Shown here: piece by piece, positions 1 to 8,347 of the stretch | Layout of the letters: every line of letters begins with the position of its first letter | Numbering within the stretch: position 1 is the stretch's first letter | Origin: Devosia crocina | Lineage (GTDB): Bacteria > Pseudomonadota > Alphaproteobacteria > Rhizobiales > Devosiaceae | NCBI RefSeq assembly: GCF_900116545.1 | Contig: NZ_FPCK01000001.1 | Coordinates: 1,178,001-1,242,000, forward strand | Length of the DNA: 64,000 bases | Direction of reading: 5' to 3' | The notes under the pieces: generated by a model | Database searches by the model: none | The model's input: the letters and a program-made list of their open reading frames with translations, nothing else | What the model was told of the DNA's origin: nothing | Translations under genes and position numbers: made by a program

Positions 1-413
1 GGGTCAGCATAACCGGCCAGATGCCGGAGTGGCGGTCAAGTTCAGCAGCGGAAGCGGTCAACGGTTCGTACCTATGTCTCATCGGAAGAGGCGTGAAGAC
101 CATTCAAGTTCGTCCTTCTAGGAAGGCGAAAGCACGTCTGTGCTGAAGCGTTTTCAAGCGCCGAACACAGATGGGCTTTGAGATGAACTCCTCACCTGCT
201 AATTCTTGCTCACACAAGTTAGCAAAGGCTCTCTAGCGAAAACGGCACGGCAAGACAAGAGGGCCAGGGCTCCACCCTTGGCGGGGAAAACTCGTTCAGG
301 ACGTGCCGCGGCGAACGTTGCCAAGCGACTGCTGCGCCAATACAAATTAAGTTGCAGCCGCAAGCGGAAATCGCGAGCGCGCCTGTCTAGACCAGATGGA
401 TATTTGAAACTTC
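1..413. other. Left-edge region without a supported gene
   Basis: No gene with a start, a ribosome site and recognisable protein content could be supported here. One plus-strand frame is open from base 2 to about 120 and could be the tail of a gene that starts outside the window, but its residues are low-complexity and unrecognised. The segment just before base 414 must hold the promoter of the LacI-type gene. I saw no clean LacI-style operator palindrome. Confidence 0.4.
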
Positions 414-1418
414 ATGCCGAAGACGATCAAGGAAATAGCCGCCGAGACAGGCTATTCTCGAACAACCGTCACCCTGGTCATCAATGGTAAGGCCGACGAC
501 TACAGGATCAGCCCAAAGGCCAAGGCCGCCATCGAGAGTTTCATCGCCGAACACGGCTATCGCTATAACCAGGCGGCGCGGAGTCTGAAGCTCGCCAGGA
601 GCCACACAGTGGCGCTGATCGTGCCGGACATCGCAAATGCTTTCTTTGCCCGACTAGCCTCTGCACTCGAGCGCCAGTGTCGCCACGAAGGCTTTGTCCT
701 CGTTACCGCATCCACTGGCGAAGATCCTGCGGTAGAGAGGCTGGCGATTGAAAATTTCGCTGCCCGCGGGGTTGATGGCGTGATCCTGACCCCGTGCGAG
801 CCTCCTAGAACAGGGCTCGGAGCAGGACGGAAAGCCGAGATGCCGATCGTCAGGATCGATCGTCACTTCGAGGGCGACGAGGGTTACCTCGTGAGCAGTG
901 ATCATCTGGCTAGCGCCCGCGTCCTGACGGAGAATGTTCTTTCTGCAGGCGCGAAGGACATCGTCTTTTTCTCAGGGCCGCTCAGCAACCCGACGACTGC
1001 TCTGCGTGCCAGGGGCATAGAACGCACGGCACTTGCGGCGGAGCAGTCCGGCGTGAGGGTTTCTAAACGCCCTTCGATGATCGACAGCGAAGAGGGTGGC
1101 TATGCCTTGATCGTCGACTTGCTGGGCGAGGCCCGTGAACTGCCCGGCGGCTTGATCTTCGGCTCGCTGCCCATCTTTCACGGCGCGATGCGCGCTGTCC
1201 GCGATCGGCTCGGCGCTGTCCCTGCTTCGCTGGTTGTTGGAACATTCGCCTATTCGGCGATCATCGATTACCTACCCAACCCGGTTTTCGTCGTGCGCCA
1301 GAACGAGACGGAGATCGCAAGCCGTGCTTTCAGCACTTTGGCGCACCTCATGCGCAAGGAACAACCGGTCGATCATACCTTTCTGATCGCCACCGACCTG
1401 ACGGTCTACCGCGGGTAG
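414..1418 (+). CDS. LacI family transcriptional regulator
   Basis: Sugar-type LacI/PurR regulator of 334 residues, the usual family length. The N-terminal helix-turn-helix is at about residues 4-50, with the family pattern IKEIAAETGYSRTTVTLVING. The hinge contains NQAARSLKLARS. It is followed by a periplasmic-binding-protein-like effector domain with the typical LIVPDIANAFFARL and GVDGVIL stretches. No sugar transport or catabolic genes follow; the next gene is flgE on the same strand. Its targets are therefore either in trans or to the left of the window. The inducer cannot be read from the sequence. The family is certain, the ligand unknown. Confidence 0.85.
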   Translation: MPKTIKEIAAETGYSRTTVTLVINGKADDYRISPKAKAAIESFIAEHGYRYNQAARSLKLARSHTVALIVPDIANAFFARLASALERQCRHEGFVLVTASTGEDPAVERLAIENFAARGVDGVILTPCEPPRTGLGAGRKAEMPIVRIDRHFEGDEGYLVSSDHLASARVLTENVLSAGAKDIVFFSGPLSNPTTALRARGIERTALAAEQSGVRVSKRPSMIDSEEGGYALIVDLLGEARELPGGLIFGSLPIFHGAMRAVRDRLGAVPASLVVGTFAYSAIIDYLPNPVFVVRQNETEIASRAFSTLAHLMRKEQPVDHTFLIATDLTVYRG

Positions 1419-1596
1419 CAGGGATGTCTTGCCTCTAAGGCGAGGCGGGTAGTGGCAGCACTCACCGATCCTTGTGTCAGCAGCGGAGAGAACACGGCAA
1501 ATCTTGCCAGCCTGGAGTCCAGTTTCTGCCGACTGTCGCGCCTTTCTCGACCAGACCAAGCCGCAATCTTCATTTGAATTCAACGATTTAAAAGTC

Positions 1597-1612
1597 TGGC
1601 ATTCCCCTTGCA
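1597..1612 (+). promoter_or_regulatory. Sigma-54 promoter of flgE
   Basis: TGGCATTCCCCTTGCA matches the -24/-12 consensus TGGCAC-N5-TTGCA, with GG and GC exactly 10 bases apart. It lies 54 bases before the flgE start. This fits late flagellar control by RpoN plus an FlbD-type activator, as in Caulobacter. That activator gene is not in the window. Confidence 0.75.
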
Positions 1613-1665
1613 TTGGTCTGGGCAAACAGGCGCTCGCTGCGTCTTTTGGGGAACTGGAGTTTTAA

Positions 1666-3000
1666 ATGGGTATTTTTGGCGCTCTTCAAAGTGCAGTTTC
1701 GGGCCTCAAGGCTCAGTCGCACGCCATGGAGAACATTTCCGGCAACATCGCCAATTCGCAGACCATCGGCTACAAGCGCATCGATACGAGCTTCCTCGAC
1801 ATGATCCCCGACGCGCCGGTCAAGACCCAGGTTGCCGGCGCGGTGTCGGCTTTTTCGCGCTCCATGAATACCGTGCGCGGCGACATCCAGAATTCCGACA
1901 CCGAGACCCATATGGCTCTCAACAACAACGGCTTCTTTGTCACGCAGAAGGCTGATGGTAGCCCGGGGACTTTCTATACCCGCCGCGGCGATTTCGAGGT
2001 GGATCGGAACGGCTTCCTCGTCAACGGCGCGGGGTATCGGTTGACGGGTCTGGATATGGAGAACGGGGTTGTCAGTGGCTCTGTGGCGAAGCCCATCCAG
2101 ATTGAGAAGTCGTTCCTGCCCGCGAAGGCGACTACCACTATAGACTATCAGTTGAACTTGCCCAAAACGCCTAAGACTACGGCGTACAATCCTGCAGAGT
2201 TGGGCAGCGAACTTCTCTCTGAAGATATTCAGGATCTGGGGGGCGCAATCCCTGCTGGTGCTCAAGCGGACGCTTTTGTTGCTCAGTCGATCTCCGGGGG
2301 CGGCATTACGACTTACAACTCCACGGGTGAGCCTATCAACGTTCAAATGCGATGGGCTAAAACTTCCAACGACAGTCCTGAAACGTGGTCTCTCTATTAT
2401 GCTGCGAGCAGTGATCCCGATGCGCTTGTGGCTTGGAAGAAGGTTAATGACTACGGCTATGAAGGCGGCGTGCTTACTCAGATAGGCGGGGCTGCGGCCC
2501 CCAATCCGGCAACAGTTACCATCGAAGATCTTGAGGTGAACGGAGCCCTTCTTGGCGACGTAACGCTCAGCCACGGCTCAAAGGGCATGACCTCCTTTGC
2601 CGATAACAGCGGTATGGCGACGACGACCACGCTGAAGCAGAACGGTTTTGGTGCCGGTGAATTCATTTCGGTCGGTATTTCCGATGATGGCCAGGTCGTG
2701 GCTTCGTACACCAATGGCGAGACCAAAGCAGTCGCCCAGATCGTGACGGCAACCTTCTCCAACGCCAACGCGCTCAAGCGTGGTGATGGCGGTGCTTACA
2801 CAGCGACCTCCGAGTCAGGCGAGCCGATCATGGATCAGACCGGCCGGGGCATTGTGGGTTCCTCCACCGAAGCCTCCAACACCGATATCTCCGAAGAATT
2901 CACCAAGCTGATCGTCACCCAGCAGGCCTATTCGGCCAACACCAAGATCGTGACGGCGGCCGACGAGATGCTCAAGGAAGCGCTCAGCATGATCCGCTGA
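1666..3000 (+). CDS. flgE: Flagellar hook protein FlgE
   Basis: Structural subunit of the hook, exported by the flagellar type III system. It has 444 residues. The N-terminal rod/hook motif (MGIFGALQSAVSGLKAQS, then NISGNIANSQTIGYKR) is followed by the FlgE/F/G core (NNNGFFVTQ, FYTRRGDFEVDRNGFLVNG). The conserved C-terminal helix ends LIVTQQAYSANTKIVTAADEML. The start has a GGAG-type ribosome site. The middle of the gene (about 2080-2560) uses more A/T-ending codons than its flanks, as expected for the variable surface domain. It heads flgE-flgK-flgL and has its own sigma-54 promoter. Confidence 0.95.
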   Translation: MGIFGALQSAVSGLKAQSHAMENISGNIANSQTIGYKRIDTSFLDMIPDAPVKTQVAGAVSAFSRSMNTVRGDIQNSDTETHMALNNNGFFVTQKADGSPGTFYTRRGDFEVDRNGFLVNGAGYRLTGLDMENGVVSGSVAKPIQIEKSFLPAKATTTIDYQLNLPKTPKTTAYNPAELGSELLSEDIQDLGGAIPAGAQADAFVAQSISGGGITTYNSTGEPINVQMRWAKTSNDSPETWSLYYAASSDPDALVAWKKVNDYGYEGGVLTQIGGAAAPNPATVTIEDLEVNGALLGDVTLSHGSKGMTSFADNSGMATTTTLKQNGFGAGEFISVGISDDGQVVASYTNGETKAVAQIVTATFSNANALKRGDGGAYTATSESGEPIMDQTGRGIVGSSTEASNTDISEEFTKLIVTQQAYSANTKIVTAADEMLKEALSMIR

Positions 3001-3034
3001 GGCTTACGATGTCTTTGGAGTGGATTGCATCTTC

Positions 3035-3065
3035 TGACCGGCCTTACGGGCTGTCTGGCCGGTCA
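3035..3065 (+). other. Strong stem-loop between flgE and flgK
   Basis: TGACCGGCC and GGCCGGTCA form a perfect 9-bp stem around a 13-base loop, 35 bases after the flgE stop. There is no T-tract directly after it, so it is more likely an mRNA-end stabiliser or processing hairpin than a classical terminator. A second, imperfect hairpin (GTCCCG...CGGGAC) follows at about 3114-3135. The flgE-flgK gap of 214 bases has no other recognisable content. Confidence 0.4.
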
Positions 3066-3214
3066 ACGCCTCGCCTGGGCCTGCAATGCGTTTCCACTCC
3101 CTTTTTCTCCCCTGTCCCGGCGCTTGCGTCGGGACTCGCTGTTTCAGTGAATCCTCGCGAATTCTGCTGGTGCGATAGCGCCTTGCAGAGGCTGCGCTTC
3201 CAAGGAGACCCGCA

Positions 3215-5080
3215 ATGGGTTTGACAGTCGCGATCGGGAACGCCCTTTCAGGCCTCAAGGCCAGCCAGACGGCGCTGGAAGTCATTTCCCGCAACATTTC
3301 CAATGCCGGCACGCCCGGCTATCACAAGCAGACGCTTAACGTCGTCGAGGTTGGCCGCGGGGACAATTCCTATGTTCGCGCGGGAGACGTCAACCGCGCT
3401 TTCGATCCGATCCTGCAAAACTATTACACCAAGCAACTGCCGACGACGGCGTTCACGGCAACGCAGGCGACTTTCCTTGATCGCCTGCAGACTTCGCTCG
3501 GAAAGCCAGGCAGTGCGGGTTCGCTCGACACGATGCTGGGCAATCTGCAGAACGCACTCGATGCCCTGGCGACCAGTCCCGACAACTATGCTACCCGCGC
3601 CGAGGTGGTGAACAAGGCCGGGGACATGGCCAATACGCTGAACGGACTCTCGAAGGAGGTGCAGTCGATGCGCCGCGAGACCGAGACGCGCATGGCCTCC
3701 AATGTCGACCAGATCAATTCCATGCTCACTTCACTTGCCGATGTGAACATGGTTCTCGCCGATTATGGCGTGGACAAGAATACGCGCAACAGCCTGCTCG
3801 ACCAGCGCGATCGCCTTGTGTCAGGCCTTTCCGAAATGATGGACCTGCGGGTCGATTACAATCCAGACGGCACGGTTCGGCTGGCAACGCTGTCAGGTGC
3901 GTCGCTGCTCGACGTCAAACCCTCGCTCCTGCGTTTCGAGCAGGCTGGTTCGCTGACCCCGACTTCGGAATTCAGTATCGATGACTCCCAGAGTGGCGTC
4001 GGCAAGCTGATCCTCGAAACGCCGAACGGCACGCGGGTCGATCTCGTCAAAGAGGGTGCCATCCGGTCCGGCACTATGGGCGCGCTTGTCCAAATGCGCG
4101 ATACGACGCTGCAGGAAGCGCAGCGGCAGCTCGACGATATTGCGGCGGGGCTCTCGCAGGTGTTTTCGACTGTGCAGACGCCGGGAACGTCCAATGGAAC
4201 AGGTTTTGACGTCGATCTGTCCAATTTGCAGGACGGAGACGATGTCGTTTTCAAGTATCGTGGATCGGACGGCAATGACTACTCGGCGCGTATCGTCCGT
4301 GTGGATGATCCGACCAAGCTACCGCTGAGGTCGCCTGACAGCAATGGCATGAAGGTGATCGGCGTCCAAGGTGGGGCAGGCTTCCCGACGGCAACGCACA
4401 TGGACGACATCCTCACGAGCCTCAATGGCTGGTCCGCGACAAACTCTGGCCCAGAATTTTCGGCCGGCACGCCTGCTTCGACGCTGGAGATCCGCAGCAG
4501 TGCCGGCGCGCCAACGGTTATATCGGCTACTTCCCGCTGGACGGCCAGCGATCTGGCTGATGGCGATCTCGGACTTCCGCTCTTTCTCGACGCCGATGGT
4601 CAGCCTTTTACCAATTCCCTTGGTGGCAAGGGCCAGCGCCTCGGCTTTGCCGGGCGGATCACCATCAATCCGGCGGTCGTTCAGGACAACAACCTGCTCG
4701 TTAAATACGATGCCAATACTGCGTCGGGCGACAGCAAGCGGGTTGAGTATCTCGTCGATCAGTTCAACTCGCTACGCTTCGGCTCGAACTCGTCCGCAGG
4801 CGCCAAGAATGGCGGCTTCCGCATGAGTGGGACATTGACCGATATGGTCAATCAGCTGGTCGAGTTCCAGGGCAGCACCATCCAGACAGCGTTGAATGCC
4901 GACGCGACCAATCGGCAGACGCTCGACGCAATCAGCTCGCGCATGGAAGCCAATTATGGGGTCGATATCAACGAGGAAGTGGCGCGGTTGATGGAGCTGC
5001 AAAACGCATATGCAGCCAATGCGCGGGTCGCTTCCGTCGTGCAGGAATTGCTCGACACCCTAATGCAGTCGTTCAGGTAA
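3215..5080 (+). CDS. flgK: Flagellar hook-associated protein 1 FlgK
   Basis: Forms the first hook-filament junction ring. It has 621 residues. The N-terminal rod motif (MGLTVAIGNALSGLKASQTALEVISRNISNAGTPGYHK) is diagnostic, as is the C-terminal helix (MELQNAYAANARVASVVQELLDTLMQSF). The intervening residues include a long coiled-coil region with TLNGLSKEVQSMRRE and NSLLDQRDRLVSGLSEM, typical of FlgK. The start is supported by AAGGAG about 6 bases upstream. FlgL follows after 12 bases, so they are co-transcribed. The FlgN-like export chaperone expected to bind it is encoded at 12598-13068. Confidence 0.95.
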   Translation: MGLTVAIGNALSGLKASQTALEVISRNISNAGTPGYHKQTLNVVEVGRGDNSYVRAGDVNRAFDPILQNYYTKQLPTTAFTATQATFLDRLQTSLGKPGSAGSLDTMLGNLQNALDALATSPDNYATRAEVVNKAGDMANTLNGLSKEVQSMRRETETRMASNVDQINSMLTSLADVNMVLADYGVDKNTRNSLLDQRDRLVSGLSEMMDLRVDYNPDGTVRLATLSGASLLDVKPSLLRFEQAGSLTPTSEFSIDDSQSGVGKLILETPNGTRVDLVKEGAIRSGTMGALVQMRDTTLQEAQRQLDDIAAGLSQVFSTVQTPGTSNGTGFDVDLSNLQDGDDVVFKYRGSDGNDYSARIVRVDDPTKLPLRSPDSNGMKVIGVQGGAGFPTATHMDDILTSLNGWSATNSGPEFSAGTPASTLEIRSSAGAPTVISATSRWTASDLADGDLGLPLFLDADGQPFTNSLGGKGQRLGFAGRITINPAVVQDNNLLVKYDANTASGDSKRVEYLVDQFNSLRFGSNSSAGAKNGGFRMSGTLTDMVNQLVEFQGSTIQTALNADATNRQTLDAISSRMEANYGVDINEEVARLMELQNAYAANARVASVVQELLDTLMQSFR

Positions 5081-5092
5081 GGGATCGCAAAG

Positions 5093-7258
5093 ATGCTGAT
5101 CAACAAATCCATGTATCCGGTCAAGGCTGGCTATAGCGCGATCTCGACCATGCAGGGGCAGCTGGGCAAGCTGCAGACGCAGTTGGGCAATGGCCAGAAG
5201 GCGCAGAACCTGGCTGAAATGGGCAATGACCGCACCGTGTCCCTCGCCACGCGCGGGCGCCTGACCAAGCTCGATTCGTTCGCCAACAATATCGATACGG
5301 TGAACCTGCGCCTGAGTTTCCTCGACCAGGCCTTCACCTCGCTCAACAGCCTCAAGTCAGAAACGCGAAACTCGGCGACGCCGACGAGCTTTGGCGAAAA
5401 CGGGCTGGTTATGGCCAGCCTGCAGAAGGATTCAGAGAACCGGCTTTCCCAGCTCCTCGAGACGCTCAATCTGAGCGTGGCTGGCCGCTATATGATGGGC
5501 GGCAACAAGACCGACGCCCCGCCGGTCAAGTCGATGGACCTGATCATGAATGGTCAGGGACCGCTCGATGGCTTCAAGACAGTCGTCAATGAGCGGAACC
5601 GGGCTGATCTGGGAACAGCCGAGACGGTTGATCTCGGCGATCTGGGGTTGCCGAATACGCGGATCAGCGGTCCTCACGGGAATTACCTGAGCGTGTCATC
5701 GGCCATGTTCGACAAGCTCGATTACAAGCTGACCTCGATTTCGTCCAGCACTCCCACGCCCGGAGCAGCAAGCGGTATCAAGACGTCGGGGCCGACGGCT
5801 AACCCGATCAACCACAGTTCGTATTTTTCGGCGGTGCCTGCTGATGATGCGACGGTGATCGTGACTCTCAAGCGCCAGGATGGAACCGCAGCGCAAACCC
5901 GAAGTATGACGGCTGTTACCACGCTTTCTGACCCTGCGGTGGTCGGCGAATATGTGCGCGTGCCGGGGGATCCATCTGCCACGGCGAAAAACTTTCACGA
6001 AGCCCTGACCGCTCTCGAAGGCGATCTCGACAGCTTCTCCTCGATCACCACCAACAACTCGGCCATCACAATCAAGGGCGATGCCGATGGCAGCGCGCAG
6101 CTCGGTATTAAATTGGCGAGCAATCCCGTTGCAGGCGAAACGCTGAGTATAACGGTGCAGAAGCCTGACAAGACATTCGAGACCATCACACTCACTGCTC
6201 GTGCATCGGGAACGCCGGCGGCGAATGAGTTCGCCATCGGCGCCACACGTGCCGAAACGATGCAAGCCCTCGACGCTGCTATCAAGAACCAGCTGGGGAA
6301 CCTTCAGGCCAGCGTGCATACCGGCCGTCTGGATGTTGACCAGACCGGCGCAACCGTGGCGCTGAGTGCTAGCTCTGGGGTCTTCGGCTTCAGTGAGATC
6401 ACCTCGATCTCGACTACGGTCGGTGAGTCGACCGTTACCCCCGCTTCCAATCCGAGCATCACATTCACGGGCAAGGTCCGGGCAGGAGAGTCTGTTTCCT
6501 TCGGCGTCAAGATGCCTGACGGCACCTCGACCACCATCAAGCTGTCTGCGGTTGATGAAAACCCTGGCCTTGGACAGTTCCGTATCTCCGATGATCCTGC
6601 CGAAACCGCTGCGAACTTCGCTGCCGCGCTGCGCCTCAAGCTCGATGATACCGCCAAGACCGAGCTCGTCTCTGCTTCGACTTTTGCAGCGACCAACGAT
6701 TTCTTCGCCGAAGATGGAATTCCAAAGCGTGTTAACGCAGCGGGCACCGCACTCGAAAACGGTGCCAGTAGAACCGTCGTCTGGTACACTGGAGAAATCG
6801 CCTCGACCAATCCGCGCATGTCTGCCACCGCGCAAGTCGATGATGCGACCAAGGTGGGATATGGCGTTCGCGCCAACGAAGATGGCTTGCTGTCCATGGT
6901 CAAGACGCTGGCGGCCATGAGCGTAGCGGAATATCGGAACGATGATCCGACTGCGAAAGGTCGCTTCAGCGCGATGGTCGAGCGGCAGATGAAGGCGATG
7001 TCGGCCGACACGGCGACCAATGAGGGTTCGGTGGAACGCATCGCGCTCGAACTGGGTGTCACCAAGGCGACTGTCGGCCGCGCCTCCGAACGCAATATCG
7101 CATATTCAGGGCAGCTTGAGTCTTTGCTTGGCGATATCGAGACCGTGACGATGGAGGAAACGGCGATGCAGCTTCTGGCGCTCAAGACGCGTCTTGAAGC
7201 GAGTTATCAAACCACCGCTTCGGTGGCTAATCTCAGCCTCGTCAACTACCTCAAGTAA
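5093..7258 (+). CDS. flgL: Hook-associated protein FlgL with a large repeat insertion
   Basis: Second hook-filament junction protein and flagellin homolog. The N-terminal D0/D1 helices (residues about 1-135) and the C-terminal helices (about 600-721, ending MEETAMQLLALKTRLEASYQTT) are clear flagellin-type ends. At 721 residues it is about twice the common FlgL length. The extra part, about residues 230-575, contains three divergent repeats starting near residues 255, 351 and 468. Each begins with a strand like VxVxxKxxDGT, contains a T-rich strand, and ends in a helix-like stretch with an alanine-rich TAxNFxxAL pattern. It is the last gene of flgE-flgK-flgL and is followed by a terminator. 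Confidence 0.9.
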   Translation: MLINKSMYPVKAGYSAISTMQGQLGKLQTQLGNGQKAQNLAEMGNDRTVSLATRGRLTKLDSFANNIDTVNLRLSFLDQAFTSLNSLKSETRNSATPTSFGENGLVMASLQKDSENRLSQLLETLNLSVAGRYMMGGNKTDAPPVKSMDLIMNGQGPLDGFKTVVNERNRADLGTAETVDLGDLGLPNTRISGPHGNYLSVSSAMFDKLDYKLTSISSSTPTPGAASGIKTSGPTANPINHSSYFSAVPADDATVIVTLKRQDGTAAQTRSMTAVTTLSDPAVVGEYVRVPGDPSATAKNFHEALTALEGDLDSFSSITTNNSAITIKGDADGSAQLGIKLASNPVAGETLSITVQKPDKTFETITLTARASGTPAANEFAIGATRAETMQALDAAIKNQLGNLQASVHTGRLDVDQTGATVALSASSGVFGFSEITSISTTVGESTVTPASNPSITFTGKVRAGESVSFGVKMPDGTSTTIKLSAVDENPGLGQFRISDDPAETAANFAAALRLKLDDTAKTELVSASTFAATNDFFAEDGIPKRVNAAGTALENGASRTVVWYTGEIASTNPRMSATAQVDDATKVGYGVRANEDGLLSMVKTLAAMSVAEYRNDDPTAKGRFSAMVERQMKAMSADTATNEGSVERIALELGVTKATVGRASERNIAYSGQLESLLGDIETVTMEETAMQLLALKTRLEASYQTTASVANLSLVNYLK

Positions 7259-7302
7259 GCGCCAGAGGGCGCGATATAGGGCTAGAAGGTTCGACATGGT
7301 CA

Positions 7303-7330
7303 GGGGCGCTGCGGCGCCCCTTTCTTTTTG
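7303..7330 (+). terminator. Rho-independent terminator after flgL
   Basis: GGGGCGC and GCGCCCC pair around a TGCG loop and are followed by TTTCTTTTT. Confidence 0.85.
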
Positions 7331-7364
7331 CTCTGGGAGTCATGATGTCAGCGACTGCGCATAC

Positions 7365-7393
7365 AAAAAGGCCTCCGGTTCAATCCGGAGGCC
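7365..7393 (-). terminator. Rho-independent terminator after flaF
   Basis: On the minus strand GGCCTCCGG pairs with CCGGAGGCC and is followed by five T. It faces the flgL terminator, so the convergent operons are isolated from each other. Confidence 0.85.
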
Positions 7394-7433
7394 ATTATCG
7401 TTGCGTCTAGGCAACCGTGAATAAGGGAGAAAC

Positions 7434-7805
7434 TCAGCTCTCGGCGCCGCGCAGGCCGGCGGCCAGCTGGCGATTGATGTTGATCAGCGGCAGGAGCTTG
7501 GCCTTGGCCGGCTCGATGTGCAGCTCACGGGTTTCGTTCATCACAAAGAGGCCGAGATTGGCGATGTTCTGACGAACAGGGGCAGGAAGCGGGTTGTCTT
7601 CGCGGGTAACGGAGGTGAGGAAGATGTTCCAGATGCGACGGTTGAACAGCAGGGCCTCGTTGAGGCTATCTTGCTTCAGCTCCCAGGCATCGTGGATAAG
7701 CTGGAGATTCGAAGCCGCACGGGAAAGCAAATTTGCTTCGCGATCACGCGGGGCTTCCGTTTTGCGGGCCACCTGTTGGTATGCCTGCGCTCCCTGATGG
7801 TACAT
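7434..7805 (-). CDS. flaF: Flagellin synthesis regulator FlaF
   Basis: Small alphaproteobacterial protein needed for flagellin synthesis or export, and partner of FlbT. It has 123 residues when read from ATG at 7805 (MYHQGAQAYQQV), where FlaF proteins normally begin. A TTG six bases further upstream is less likely. Family features are the SxxNLQLIHDAWELK region and LLFNRRIWNIFLTSV. The start lies inside the flbT reading frame, giving a 62-base overlap, so the two are probably translationally coupled. It sits between flbT and the flaF terminator. Confidence 0.9.
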   Translation of the reverse strand: MYHQGAQAYQQVARKTEAPRDREANLLSRAASNLQLIHDAWELKQDSLNEALLFNRRIWNIFLTSVTREDNPLPAPVRQNIANLGLFVMNETRELHIEPAKAKLLPLININRQLAAGLRGAES

Positions 7806-8181
7806 TTGCAAGAAGGTCCTGTTCGTACTGAATTAACTTGCGGGCTGCCTTGAGAGCTTTGTATAGCGCCCCGGTTAATATCTCGTTGTTGATCCCGTTG
7901 ATCAGCGTGATCATCGACGGAGCTGCCTGTATTATCTCGTTGACAAGCTTGAAATATTCTTCGCGCAGTCGCGAGGTATCGTCCTCGAGATACATCAGCT
8001 GTACGGCCAGGTAGATGCGTTTTGCCGGCGTGTCCGCCGTGGCAATGGTCAGAATGTCCTTTTCGCGCAGGATAGGGGCCTTGCCGTCGATAAAGAGGCG
8101 CGTGCGCTGGTCGGAATTGGTGATGATGCACTGACCGATGATCAGGCGCTCGCCGGGCTTGAGTTCGACCTTGAGGGACAT
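7744..8181 (-). CDS. flbT: Flagellin mRNA regulator FlbT
   Basis: Post-transcriptional regulator that, in Caulobacter, binds the flagellin mRNA 5' leader and promotes its decay until the hook is complete. It has 145 residues. Recognised by MSLKVELKPGERLIIGQCIITN, RLFIDGKAPILREKDILT and RIYLAVQLMYL. It overlaps flaF by 62 bases. Its likely target, the large flagellin mRNA, is encoded just upstream on the same strand and has a 5'-leader hairpin at 10440-10456. A terminator separates the two genes, so flbT-flaF probably has its own promoter in 8182-8290, but none stands out. Confidence 0.93.
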   Translation of the reverse strand: MSLKVELKPGERLIIGQCIITNSDQRTRLFIDGKAPILREKDILTIATADTPAKRIYLAVQLMYLEDDTSRLREEYFKLVNEIIQAAPSMITLINGINNEILTGALYKALKAARKLIQYEQDLLANVPSGSAGIPTGGPQNGSPA

Positions 8182-8299
8182 GTCTGGTTTCCTGTTCTGG
8201 GAATGCCGCCGCTCGTCTGGCGGGCTTTTTTCATTAGTTAGCAGCGGAATGGCTGCGGCGCCAGTGTGGCGATTCTCCCTGACTATGGCGCAAAAAGAA

Positions 8300-8323
8300 G
8301 AAGGCGGGCTTGTGGCCCGCCTT
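8300..8323 (-). terminator. Rho-independent terminator after the large flagellin gene
   Basis: On the minus strand AAGGCGGGC pairs with GCCCGCCTT around a 5-base loop and is followed by TTCTTTTT, extending to about 8291. Confidence 0.85.
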
Positions 8324-8347
8324 CCAGTTCCTGAGATGCCGTTGCGA

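Noticed and set aside
8206-8231. Plus-strand terminator-like hairpin (CCGCC...GGCGG, six T) upstream of flbT
   Set aside because: There is no plus-strand gene before it that needs termination; kept as a note only, in case an antisense RNA exists.
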